This document shows, piece after piece, positions 42,401 through 49,203 of a stretch of 64,000 bases of DNA; position 1 is the first letter of the stretch; every line of letters begins with the position of its first letter. This DNA comes from a virus. The notes under the pieces are model-generated. The model did no database searches. It saw nothing but the letters and a program-made list of their open reading frames with translations, and was not told where the DNA came from. The stretch spans positions 1-64,000 of the IMG/VR virus record IMGVR_UViG_3300006316_000001. One strand, given 5' to 3'. The translations under genes were made by a program, and so were the position numbers.

Positions 42401-42407
42401 CCGTATA

Positions 42408-43211
42408 CTACACATCATCCCAAGGCTTCGGAACGTTCAGAGCAGCTCTAGCGTGAACACCAAACCGCCCGTAGTGTCTCACACTTTGATTGGTTGTCTC
42501 TTCAGTTACGATTTGCGGAGACCGCACTGAACTATCAGAAGACACGTCAGCGTTGGGAAGGACACGAGAGCGCGCATCAACAAAATACGGTTTATCAGGA
42601 TCAATTCTATACCCGATAGAAACGTCTGGATCAGAAGCGCGTTCTACACCCGTTACTAACCCTGTTCCTGACCGAACGGTGATTGACACATTACCGATAG
42701 GATCTTCCAATAATTGTACCGTGTCAGGAGTGTCCGGTTCAGAATCCATTTCAATATCTTCGTCGTCGACAAAGAACAATTCAGATAATGACGGCTCTTT
42801 TTCTGAATGAGTTTCTAGTTGATTCTCGGCACTATCCTCATCGGCAGTGACATGGAGAGTTCTAACCAACCTAGCATGTTCTGGTAAGAATACCAATTGA
42901 GTGTACCCTTCATGAACGTGCTCTTCTGGAACATTATACACACCGATGCGAAGTTCTTCATCTTTAAGTTCTTGAGGTTTGAAGAACCAACGACGAAGAG
43001 ATTGTATTGAATCAAACCCGAATACATAATCAGATCTGTTATCCCAAATGTCATCCCATATATCACAAAGCTTACCATCTTCTTGAGGTACTGGGTGACG
43101 GGAGATATCTTGACTGATAATGTGTCGTGACGACGTTCGGTAGAATCCAGTATTGACATTTGGATGTGCGTTACTTTCTTCTGTTTTGTGTTCAACGCGG
43201 TATACAAGCAT
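42408..43211 (-). CDS. Hypothetical protein with acidic C-terminal half
   Basis: 267 residues. The first about 125 form a compact domain (MLVYRVEHKTEES...GFYR, WDDIWDNRSDYVFGFDSIQSL, then YNVPEEHVHEG) reminiscent of a widespread phage domain of unknown role. The rest is acidic and low complexity (DDEDIEMDSEPDTPD), probably unstructured. Starts 9 nt after the upstream gene's stop. Confidence 0.65.
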   Translation of the reverse strand: MLVYRVEHKTEESNAHPNVNTGFYRTSSRHIISQDISRHPVPQEDGKLCDIWDDIWDNRSDYVFGFDSIQSLRRWFFKPQELKDEELRIGVYNVPEEHVHEGYTQLVFLPEHARLVRTLHVTADEDSAENQLETHSEKEPSLSELFFVDDEDIEMDSEPDTPDTVQLLEDPIGNVSITVRSGTGLVTGVERASDPDVSIGYRIDPDKPYFVDARSRVLPNADVSSDSSVRSPQIVTEETTNQSVRHYGRFGVHARAALNVPKPWDDV

Positions 43212-43220
43212 GATAGGCTC

Positions 43221-43523
43221 CTAGTATTTAGAAATGTGTTGTACAGTAACGCGATTCGTACCAGTCTCTCGAACCGCAATCTGAAGCCAATCGTAGTCTT
43301 TATTCTTCAGGCTGAATACACGGTAGCCTTCGTCAAGAAGTGCTCTAGCTGGTTCATCAGGTTGGGCGAAGATTAACTCATTGGTCACTGAGTTGTTCAC
43401 TTCGTACTCAGAGATGTAGTCACCTGAATCAGATTTGATTTCAGCGTTCTTACCGCCACCAATAACATTCACAAGGCGCATTGTAGTGCCGCGTGGTATA
43501 GTGATATTTAGTTCGTGTTTCAT
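43221..43523 (-). CDS. Hypothetical protein
   Basis: 100 residues from the ATG at 43523 (AAGG upstream), beta-rich, no recognised domain. First gene after a cassette. Confidence 0.6.
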   Translation of the reverse strand: MKHELNITIPRGTTMRLVNVIGGGKNAEIKSDSGDYISEYEVNNSVTNELIFAQPDEPARALLDEGYRVFSLKNKDYDWLQIAVRETGTNRVTVQHISKY

Positions 43524-43539
43524 AATTGGAGCCTTAATG

Positions 43540-43601
43540 ATTAGGAGGGCTAACAACTAACCCTATAGCAACCATTATACTCTTATTAGCGGAGAAGTAA
43601 A
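43540..43601 (-). promoter_or_regulatory. Sigma-70 promoter cassette
   Basis: TTTACT (43596-43601), 16 bp, TATAAT (43574-43579), palindrome GGGTTAG-TTG-TTAGCCC at 43547-43563. Confidence 0.86.
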
Positions 43602-43628
43602 GCTTTTTAGGAAGGTTTTTATGCGAAG

Positions 43629-43651
43629 AGACCCCACTCTAGGTGAGGTCT
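43629..43651 (-). terminator. Terminator-like hairpin
   Basis: AGACCTCAC-CTAGA-GTGGGGTCT on the minus strand, one mismatch, followed by a weak CTTC; 11 nt after the stop at 43662. Confidence 0.6.
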
Positions 43652-43661
43652 GATATTGGTA

Positions 43662-44012
43662 TTATTTTGAGCTGAGTTTGGGACTAAATTCCTCTTGTTC
43701 ATAACTCCCATCACGTTGTAGTATTATGGAGATACCATTATCCTTTAGTCTTCTCTCCAATAATTGAAGTTTGTGGCGGAAATCCTTGCGGTCACTCTTA
43801 AATGCCCCAAATTTACTCCAGTTCAGAATGTTATCCAAGATATCTGCAATACTTGCGGGTGCGGCAGTTACTTTACTGTGTTTGAACATTAATATCTTGC
43901 CCGTTTCTCTATCTCGAAGACACGCTTCAATTTGGTCATGACCAACATACGAGAACATCTCAACACGACCTTCAACAATGAATGTACCTTCCTTATCATA
44001 TTTACAAGACAT
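43662..44012 (-). CDS. Hypothetical protein
   Basis: 116 residues from the ATG at 44012 (AAGGG 6 nt upstream, overlapping the sigma-factor stop). Beta-rich N-terminus (GTFIVEGRVEMFSYVGHDQIE), helical C-terminus. Co-translated with the sigma factor; it could be a partner or anti-sigma protein, which is a guess. Confidence 0.6.
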   Translation of the reverse strand: MSCKYDKEGTFIVEGRVEMFSYVGHDQIEACLRDRETGKILMFKHSKVTAAPASIADILDNILNWSKFGAFKSDRKDFRHKLQLLERRLKDNGISIILQRDGSYEQEEFSPKLSSK

Positions 44013-44014
44013 AA

Positions 44015-44923
44015 TCAACCCTTATTATCTTCAGTGATGAAATCATCAAAGTGAACATCAGCCAAGTCAACGTAGAATCGAAGTTTCGATAAGCCATCAT
44101 TTTGAAGTTGACGGATTCGTTCTCGTGTTAGACCGAAGTGTTGACCACACTCTTCTAGTGTTTGATCTTCAAAGTAGCGCATTCTGATGATCTCGGAAAT
44201 GCGAGGTTTGATCACACCAAGATAAGTGTTCACATATTTATTGAATGCTTCAGGATCAACATTCAGCGCGTTACCATCTTCATCGGCTATGTGATCGTGA
44301 TGATCTAAGAAGTCCATAGGTTTACCATCGTCACCTTCAACGATTAGTTCATCGAAGCCTCTGATCGAACCACACATGAGTTTGATTGCGCTTCGGATAG
44401 ACGTTCTAGTCAGACATGATTCATTGAGGTTCTTTTCTTTGACGTACGCAGAAATGATGTCAATGGCATCAACAGAATCAACAACCGTATTGGCTTGGCG
44501 AAGAGCTGCACGGGAAACCTGCATAGCACGACCAATGTGAACAGGATATCTCATGAATTGGTCAACGTGACCTTCCATCATGTATCGTACTATACTCTGA
44601 CGAATCCATTGCATTGAGTACGTTGATAGTTTGAAGCCGCTTTGAATGTCGAATTTATCGATAGCGATCATCAGACCCATCATACCTTGGTTAAATAGGT
44701 CAAGGTAAAACTCCTCACGGCCAGCACCTGAATATTTTCTGGCCATCTTACTAACCAGTTTGATATTGTGCTTGATCAGCTCATCGCGAGCCCAAGCAAC
44801 CTGACCCTGTTGCCATAAATCGATTAGGATTAGCTCACGCCCTTTCTCAAGAACGGAATGATCCATGTAAGGTTTGAACATCTCAGGAAGTTCAATTCTA
44901 ACTACTTTTTGTTTAGCTCTCAT
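44015..44923 (-). CDS. Sigma-70-family transcription factor
   Basis: 302 residues from the ATG at 44923 (GGGAG 8 nt upstream). Region 2 is LVSKMARKYSG, then LFNQGMMGLMIAIDKFD and FKLSTYSMQWIRQSIVRYMM (cf. FSTYATWWIRQAITR). Region 3.0-like is FMRYPVHIGR (cf. TIRIPVHM). Region 4 is ISEIIRMRYFEDQTLEECG, then FGLTRERIRQLQNDGLSKLR. It resembles group 2 (RpoS-like) factors, not ECF, and would direct host RNAP to TATAAT-like -10 elements. Unusual next to a T7-type RNAP gene. Confidence 0.9.
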   Translation of the reverse strand: MRAKQKVVRIELPEMFKPYMDHSVLEKGRELILIDLWQQGQVAWARDELIKHNIKLVSKMARKYSGAGREEFYLDLFNQGMMGLMIAIDKFDIQSGFKLSTYSMQWIRQSIVRYMMEGHVDQFMRYPVHIGRAMQVSRAALRQANTVVDSVDAIDIISAYVKEKNLNESCLTRTSIRSAIKLMCGSIRGFDELIVEGDDGKPMDFLDHHDHIADEDGNALNVDPEAFNKYVNTYLGVIKPRISEIIRMRYFEDQTLEECGQHFGLTRERIRQLQNDGLSKLRFYVDLADVHFDDFITEDNKG

Positions 44924-45186
44924 ACTACGGACTCCCTGCATCCAATTAGAGAAATGTCTTCTTCGTCCTTATCTTCGAAAAATACGATATCAAGACCTTT
45001 TATCTTAAAATAATTTTTATTGGCGGTAACTTCGGCACCACCATTTTCAAACTGATCAGAAACGGCTTCAGCGTACGCAACCTGCCAATCATCATGGCTG
45101 AGTGAAACTGTCATATCACATCTACCCATTTCTTCATATCGCTTTATGATGTATTTGAGTAGTGACATAGAGAATAAGATTTCCAT
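44920..45186 (-). CDS. Hypothetical protein upstream of the sigma factor
   Basis: 88 residues from the ATG at 45186 (GGGGGAAA upstream). Starts MEILFSMSLLKYIIKRYEEMG, ends acidic. 4-nt overlap with the sigma gene. No family recognised. Confidence 0.55.
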   Translation of the reverse strand: MEILFSMSLLKYIIKRYEEMGRCDMTVSLSHDDWQVAYAEAVSDQFENGGAEVTANKNYFKIKGLDIVFFEDKDEEDISLIGCRESVV

Positions 45187-45392
45187 TACGCTTTCCCCCA
45201 TTTAAACATTCCAGTAACCATATCTTGCCCCATCCCAACACCATCAATGAATCCGGATAACTCCGCTTCGGACCAAAACTGCTTTGACCAATCAGTTCCA
45301 TTCAGCGTCAAGAGTGCGCAGTACTCTCCTTGTGGGGTGGTTTCAGTTTTGATGGTAAACCCACACAAACCAGCCTTAGCATTTAATTCCAT
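45186..45392 (-). CDS. Hypothetical protein
   Basis: 68 residues from the ATG at 45392 (AAGGA 8 nt upstream). CGFTIKTETTPQGEYCALL; no recognised domain. Starts 1 nt after the Imm-like gene's stop. Confidence 0.5.
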   Translation of the reverse strand: MELNAKAGLCGFTIKTETTPQGEYCALLTLNGTDWSKQFWSEAELSGFIDGVGMGQDMVTGMFKWGKA

Positions 45393-45393
45393 G

Positions 45394-45582
45394 TTATGAA
45401 TCCTTCTTGGTATTATCCGTGAAGCACCACACAATGGCCACTAACCAGAAGATTCCGGTGAACAGTCCAATAATGTTGCAAATAAGAATTGCAGCCGCGC
45501 TGTTGTGTTTTCGGTAGCAAGCTATGATCATTGGAGCGAACGCCAATACCGCAACCACTATAAGTAAAATTGTTGAAGCCAT
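45394..45582 (-). CDS. Imm-like superinfection-immunity membrane protein
   Basis: 62 residues, two transmembrane helices. The pattern LLIVVAVLAFAPMIIACYRKH, then ILICNIIGLFTGIFWLVAIVWCF matches the superinfection immunity family (P-x-I-IA-x-x-RKH, then N-x-x-x-G-x-TG-x-x-W-x-x-A-x-x-W) to which T4 Imm-like proteins belong. It probably blocks DNA entry by later phages at the inner membrane. Confidence 0.7.
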   Translation of the reverse strand: MASTILLIVVAVLAFAPMIIACYRKHNSAAAILICNIIGLFTGIFWLVAIVWCFTDNTKKDS

Positions 45583-45586
45583 GATT

Positions 45587-45838
45587 CTATCCTCTCATCT
45601 CATCGATGACAAATTGTAATCTATTCAGTTCGGCTTCCGAGGCACCTTTGAGGAAAGCTCTGATGCGCACTCGGGAACCCAGTGTTCGTTTGTTCTCAGA
45701 AGGTGCCGCTGTAGCACTTTCCTTTACCTTTTTAGCCTTAGTTGGTTTTGCTTCATGCATTTCATTAAGTAAGGCGGTCAGTTGCTTCTCCGCATTCTTA
45801 TGTGAGGCAGGCTTTGGACCAATATTAAACATATTCAT
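45587..45838 (-). CDS. Small basic hypothetical protein
   Basis: 83 residues; Lys/Ala-rich linker (EAKPTKAKKVKESATAAP), then a small helical domain (RVRIRAFLKGASEAELNRLQ). Possibly DNA or ribosome binding. First gene after the last minus-strand promoter. Confidence 0.6.
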   Translation of the reverse strand: MNMFNIGPKPASHKNAEKQLTALLNEMHEAKPTKAKKVKESATAAPSENKRTLGSRVRIRAFLKGASEAELNRLQFVIDEMRG

Positions 45839-45926
45839 TTAGTTACCCTTATATAAGAAGGGAAGCTGTTAACCTTAACGCTTTACCCTATAGCAACCAT
45901 TATACTCTTATAGTTTTAGAAGTAAA
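45839..45926 (-). promoter_or_regulatory. Sigma-70 promoter cassette, rightmost of the early region
   Basis: TTTACT is replaced by TTTACT-equivalent AGTAAA on the plus strand (45921-45926), 16 bp, TATAAT (45899-45904); second-class leader with GTTAAGGTTAAC. It reads away from the late genes. Confidence 0.82.
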
Positions 45927-46072
45927 GCCTTTTATTAAAGTTTTTTAATGTTCTGATCGCTGCTTTGGGTCTCTATTGAAATGTTCCGTTTACATTTTTT
46001 TCTTTTTTAGTTTCCGATATTCTTGTCTCTAATTCTCTCTATTATATTATAACCCCCGTTATTTTCCTCCGG

Positions 46073-46104
46073 AACGATCAAACGATCATACGATCATTCA
46101 ATCA
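46073..46104. repeat. Four tandem 8-bp iterons
   Basis: AACGATCA, AACGATCA, TACGATCA, TTCAATCA in direct tandem; the first three contain GATC. Confidence 0.85.
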
Positions 46105-46184
46105 TTCCTTCGAAAAGGTCACGGACACGCTCACGCGCATCCTTAGACGTTCAACTGATAAAAGCATGCTCGCGTAGCGACTGT

Positions 46185-46203
46185 GCACAGCACAGCACAG
46201 CAC
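46185..46203. repeat. GCACA microsatellite
   Basis: GCACA repeated with period 5 for nearly four copies, in the divergent spacer. Confidence 0.85.
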
Positions 46204-46328
46204 TACACTCCCACAACATTCAACAACATCTCACCAGAACATTCCTTATATTTCCCACACACACGCGCGCGAGCATGCACACGAGAGAGACACTCGATAT
46301 GACCCAGAATGCCAGTTTAAGTGAATTT

Positions 46329-46348
46329 CAATAGAAGGCTAATAGGAA
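46329..46348 (+). promoter_or_regulatory. Putative phage RNA polymerase promoter (copy 2)
   Basis: CAATAGAAGGCTAATAGGAA, identical to 47598-47617 and to the minus-strand copy at 30452-30471, located 92 bp before the capsid-paralog start. Followed by GGAAAG and a small GTGT/ACAC hairpin. Confidence 0.7.
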
Positions 46349-46440
46349 GGAAAGTGTGCTTTTTAAAACACGCGACCTTTCATTTTATTGATGGGATAAT
46401 TCGATTACCCCATATCAAAACTAATGAGTGGGGAAATGAC

Positions 46441-47565
46441 ATGCATTTCAATAAGAAACTGAGAGCTATTGTTCTCGAAGCCGCACCACAACTGAAGGAA
46501 TCCATTCTTGAAGTTTTGAAAGCGGATAATGGTGAGATGAAGCTTGACCTTTCACGTAAGGTTAAACTTGACGACTCACTAAAGCTTAATGTTAAAACAT
46601 TGGCGATCGGTGGTACTGGTGGTGAAGCCCTAGCTATCGATGAATTGTTAATGGCTGATATCACAGATCGTGCTATTAACCAATTCTCAGGTATTTTTAC
46701 TGACCTTGATATTTCAGTGATCAATTCAGTGAATCATCGCGGTCTTGTGGAGTTAAATTCTCTTGGTGTAACTAAAGGCGTTGAAAACGTTCCTGGTCTA
46801 CCACAGTCTATGACTCCAACTGGTGAACTTGGTCAGCTTGTATCTCAGGTAGGTAAGGCTGCTATCATTACTTTTGTTTCGCAAGAAGCAGTGCGTGATA
46901 CGATGAATGGAGATTCGGTTTCTCTATGGGATTATATAGTTGAATCGGCTGCGCGCCAAATCGTACATTACTTCTCTATTCAGATCATCGCTGGAGATGG
47001 TAAACCTGACCGTCTTCGTGGCTTGGTATCTTCTAAGCGTATTGATGATGAAGAATCACTGAAGCCTGATCATGAACGTGACCCAGATTTTCTGCAAGTC
47101 AAACTATCAGGTGTCGATGGTGATTTTGGTACTGACGATAAGACAGCAGTTGAGAACATTGTATTTTTCTTGAACTCGGTTCCTTCGAAGAATCGTGCCA
47201 ATAGTAAAGTGTATATGAACTCAACAACTCACGCTGCGATTGAACTTCTTTCTTCTACGTCACCTCGTTTACGATTTGATGAAAAGGTTGTCGATGGTCA
47301 ACTGGTTACTACCGTTAATGGTTTTGTAATCTCTCTTGACGATATGATGCCTAATATGGATATGGGCTCAATCCCTATGTTGGTTGGCGATATTAATGCC
47401 GCTATTGAGTTTGCTTGGCACGACAAACAAACTGTCGTTGACCCATTCTCGATTGACGGTGCTATTAAATATAGTCAGTTCCCGCGTGCTTCAGAGCGTA
47501 TGAAAGATAATACCGCTTTACGAGCCTTCAAAATGTCAGCTGAAGCGATTCCTGCTCCTAATTAA
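46441..47565 (+). CDS. Second HK97-fold capsid protein (major capsid paralog, possible vertex protein)
   Basis: 374 residues from the ATG at 46441 (GGGGAAATGAC upstream; a longer GTG-initiated frame starts at 46321 inside the promoter and is rejected). Clearly paralogous to the major capsid protein at 55773-57026: KTLAIGGTGGEALAIDELL against KALAVGGTGGEALAIDEEL; ISVINSVNHRGLV against KSVSSVNYREMV; AGDGKPDRLRGLVSSKR against FGDGRPDNLRGILSSKR; VDPFSIDGAI against VDPYTTDGVV. It has a shorter N-terminal pre-domain. Own phage promoter, 9 kb from the capsid. By analogy with T4 gp24/gp23 it may form the pentameric vertices. Confidence 0.82.
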   Translation: MHFNKKLRAIVLEAAPQLKESILEVLKADNGEMKLDLSRKVKLDDSLKLNVKTLAIGGTGGEALAIDELLMADITDRAINQFSGIFTDLDISVINSVNHRGLVELNSLGVTKGVENVPGLPQSMTPTGELGQLVSQVGKAAIITFVSQEAVRDTMNGDSVSLWDYIVESAARQIVHYFSIQIIAGDGKPDRLRGLVSSKRIDDEESLKPDHERDPDFLQVKLSGVDGDFGTDDKTAVENIVFFLNSVPSKNRANSKVYMNSTTHAAIELLSSTSPRLRFDEKVVDGQLVTTVNGFVISLDDMMPNMDMGSIPMLVGDINAAIEFAWHDKQTVVDPFSIDGAIKYSQFPRASERMKDNTALRAFKMSAEAIPAPN

Positions 47566-47597
47566 AACTTGGGTTCAGAAACACAGTTATAGGTTTT

Positions 47598-47617
47598 CAA
47601 TAGAAGGCTAATAGGAA
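47598..47617 (+). promoter_or_regulatory. Putative phage RNA polymerase promoter (copy 3, late operon)
   Basis: CAATAGAAGGCTAATAGGAA followed by GGGAAG, 33 bp after the capsid-paralog stop; drives the long late operon. Confidence 0.7.
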
Positions 47618-47855
47618 GGGAAGTGCCGCAACCTTTTAGGTGTTAGCGCAGTTACATTATCACTACTGACTTTGACCCTTCAAACTATGGTGAACAATTC
47701 TGGGATGTCTAATTGAGCGTGATAAGCTCGACCCGAACATGAAAAATTCCCAGAGCCGTAGACCCCCATTTACGACGAGTGTGTTGGGGAATGCCTCGTC
47801 GTATCTTACCTTTGAACACTTTTCCCCTTCGGGTTGAGTATCCAAAGGTAAGGTT
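47618..47855 (+). promoter_or_regulatory. Structured leader with RBS-sequestering hairpin before endonuclease VII
   Basis: Two perfect stems: ACGACGAG/CTCGTCGT (47772-47779 with 47795-47802) and CTTACCTTT/AAAGGTAAG (47805-47813 with 47844-47852). The second 3' arm contains the AAGG ribosome-binding site of the gene starting at 47856, so the stem would hide it. Upstream, a frame without a start codon (ending DFDPSNYGEQFWDV at about 47721) may be the remnant of a gene. T4 gene 49 is known to be controlled by a similar leader hairpin. Confidence 0.65.
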
Positions 47856-48335
47856 ATGAAAAGAATAACAAACAACCAAAAAGAAATGTGGAGACTTTTC
47901 CTCCACGATAAGCAGAAAGGGATATGCCCACTTTGTGGAACTTATATTTCTCTCTGTAATGAAGACGGTAAGGATGAGTCCGTATTGGACCATGACCATG
48001 ATACAGGTCGTATCCGTGCCGTTCTCCATCGCAGCTGTAACTCTGCTGAGGGTAGAATTCTGAACTTCGCTGATAAGCGGTGTCGGAGTGAAGACCCTAA
48101 ATCGTTCTTGGTCAACATGGTGAAATATTGGGAAGCTGATTACAGTCATCACCCATTCCACCCTGACCATACTATTGAGGAAGAAGATGAACGTCTGAAA
48201 TTGAAGCGCAAACTGAAGAACTTGAAGGCAGCACATGCCATCGATAAAACCAAAAAGCGCATCGCTGAATTGTCAGAAATCATCAAAGCGAGTATCGAAC
48301 TTGTTCCTCCACCTTCTGAATGGTTTAAAAAGTGA
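47856..48335 (+). CDS. Recombination endonuclease VII-family nuclease
   Basis: 159 residues. The His-Me (beta-beta-alpha metal) finger is clear: CPLCGTYISLC, then LDHDHDTGRIRAVLHRSCNSAEGRI, with zinc cysteines and the DHDH catalytic core of the T4 gp49 family. It lacks the long C-terminal half typical of branched-DNA resolvase, but has a coiled Lys/Glu segment (about 115-150). It may resolve Holliday junctions before packaging or act as a homing nuclease of the same family. Confidence 0.85.
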   Translation: MKRITNNQKEMWRLFLHDKQKGICPLCGTYISLCNEDGKDESVLDHDHDTGRIRAVLHRSCNSAEGRILNFADKRCRSEDPKSFLVNMVKYWEADYSHHPFHPDHTIEEEDERLKLKRKLKNLKAAHAIDKTKKRIAELSEIIKASIELVPPPSEWFKK

Positions 48336-48342
48336 GTGCACT

Positions 48343-48576
48343 ATGAATGGTAAAATTCCTGAGCGTGGCTATTTCGGTAGTAGCTCGAAGATGCTTGCAC
48401 TCACTGATGATTTCATTTCTGGTATCCGTCAGAAATGTAAAGAGCGCAAGTTGAAATTCAGCTTCCAGAAGAAAGACGATTACACAACCGATTTCCAAAT
48501 TGGTTATGATCTATATCGTTTGTCTAATAATGGTACGAGCGCATCGACCCAATTTTTGGGCACAATGAAATTCTAG
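48343..48576 (+). CDS. Hypothetical protein
   Basis: 77 residues from the ATG at 48343, basic (RQKCKERKLKFSFQKKDDY). Its stop codon shares one base with the start of tRNA-Asn. No family recognised. Confidence 0.55.
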   Translation: MNGKIPERGYFGSSSKMLALTDDFISGIRQKCKERKLKFSFQKKDDYTTDFQIGYDLYRLSNNGTSASTQFLGTMKF

Positions 48577-48651
48577 GACGGTTAGCTCAGTAGGTAGAGC
48601 AGTGGACTGTTAATCCATTGGCCACAGGTTCAAGTCCTGTACTGTCCGCCA
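48576..48651 (+). tRNA. tRNA-Asn (GTT)
   Basis: Complete 76-nt cloverleaf. The acceptor GGACGGT pairs with ACTGTCC (one GT pair), D-arm TAGCTCAGTAGGTAGAGC, anticodon loop CTGTTAA with anticodon GTT, T-arm ACAGG-TTCAAGT-CCTGT, and an encoded CCA end. Confidence 0.95.
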
Positions 48652-48888
48652 GTTTCGGTAAAGTATCTCACCTGATCAGTTAGTGAAAATCCGAAGTCAC
48701 CTTTTAAGAATCTAGAGTCTATGAAGGTGATGGAGCGGGGCATCTCCTAAACTGCCCAACAATGTTGCATTAAATGAAGTTCCTGACAGTCAGGAAGTGA
48801 ATGTTCACTACTGGACAGCTTCATTTAATCATCGCTTTCTTAGCTGAGTTGGTTTAGTGGGACTCAGACCCAAGAGCCATTTCAAAAT
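48652..48888 (+). ncRNA. Highly structured non-coding segment after tRNA-Asn
   Basis: No convincing gene. An 11-bp outer stem ATTAAATGAAG (48769-48779) / CTTCATTTAAT (48819-48829) encloses TTCCTGACAGTCAGGAA (48780-48796) and GTGAATGTTCAC (48797-48808). Just upstream lie CAACAATGTTG and GGGCA...TGCCC stems and a CACCTT...AAGGTG pair. Looks like a multibranched RNA; may be a new small RNA or degenerate tRNA-derived DNA. Confidence 0.45.
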
Positions 48889-49203
48889 ATGATTTGCAAA
48901 AAGAAAACACCTCCACAAACTAGGATATCCGAGTGGTATAAATGGTGCGGTAAAAGTCCGAAGTATCCGCGAATTAATTTCATGCATCCTGAGATTTACA
49001 GGCTTCACGAAATCATGTGTGTAAGAGCAGGTCGTTTCGCCCCCAAACGTTGTGTGGGGCATAATTTAAGCATTCTTCAACCACTTATAGTTGGCCACCG
49101 TATTGTGGTGTCTCACTGGAGAGTGTTTAAATTATCTACATTCAGTTCGCCAGAAGTAACTTTTCAAAAGTGCGGTGGTGCTGAATGTTTCATTTGTGCC
49201 TAA
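48889..49203 (+). CDS. Doubtful hypothetical protein
   Basis: 104 residues, Cys/Arg-rich (MICKKKTPPQTRISEWYKWCG), without a Shine-Dalgarno site and overlapping the next tRNA by 8 nt. May be a pseudogene or non-coding. Confidence 0.3.
   Translation: MICKKKTPPQTRISEWYKWCGKSPKYPRINFMHPEIYRLHEIMCVRAGRFAPKRCVGHNLSILQPLIVGHRIVVSHWRVFKLSTFSSPEVTFQKCGGAECFICA

Larger units (their letters stand above)
45940..46328. other. Divergent repeat-rich spacer between early and late regions
   Basis: About 390 bp without genes. It holds a T-rich and CTCTAATTCTCTC-like pyrimidine stretch (45985-46045), four 8-bp iterons with Dam sites (46073-46104), a GCACA microsatellite (46185-46203) and a CACACGCGCGCGAG-type simple repeat (46256-46275). 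A candidate replication origin or other cis-acting site at the strand switch. Confidence 0.55.

Noticed and set aside
46321-46440. N-terminal 40-residue extension of the capsid paralog from a GTG
   Set aside because: It would start inside the putative phage promoter and has no SD; the ATG at 46441 has both homology and SD.
47640-47855. Group I intron around the endonuclease VII gene
   Set aside because: The hairpins are local and no P/Q/R/S core or exon continuity was found; a regulated leader explains them better.
48923-48970. Possible tRNA (GGATATCCGAGTGGT start, TATCCGCG end)
   Set aside because: No anticodon arm or T-loop can be drawn.
48889-49203. HNH or homing identity for this frame
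   Set aside because: Cys/His residues are not in an HNH spacing, and the frame lacks an SD; kept only as a doubtful CDS.
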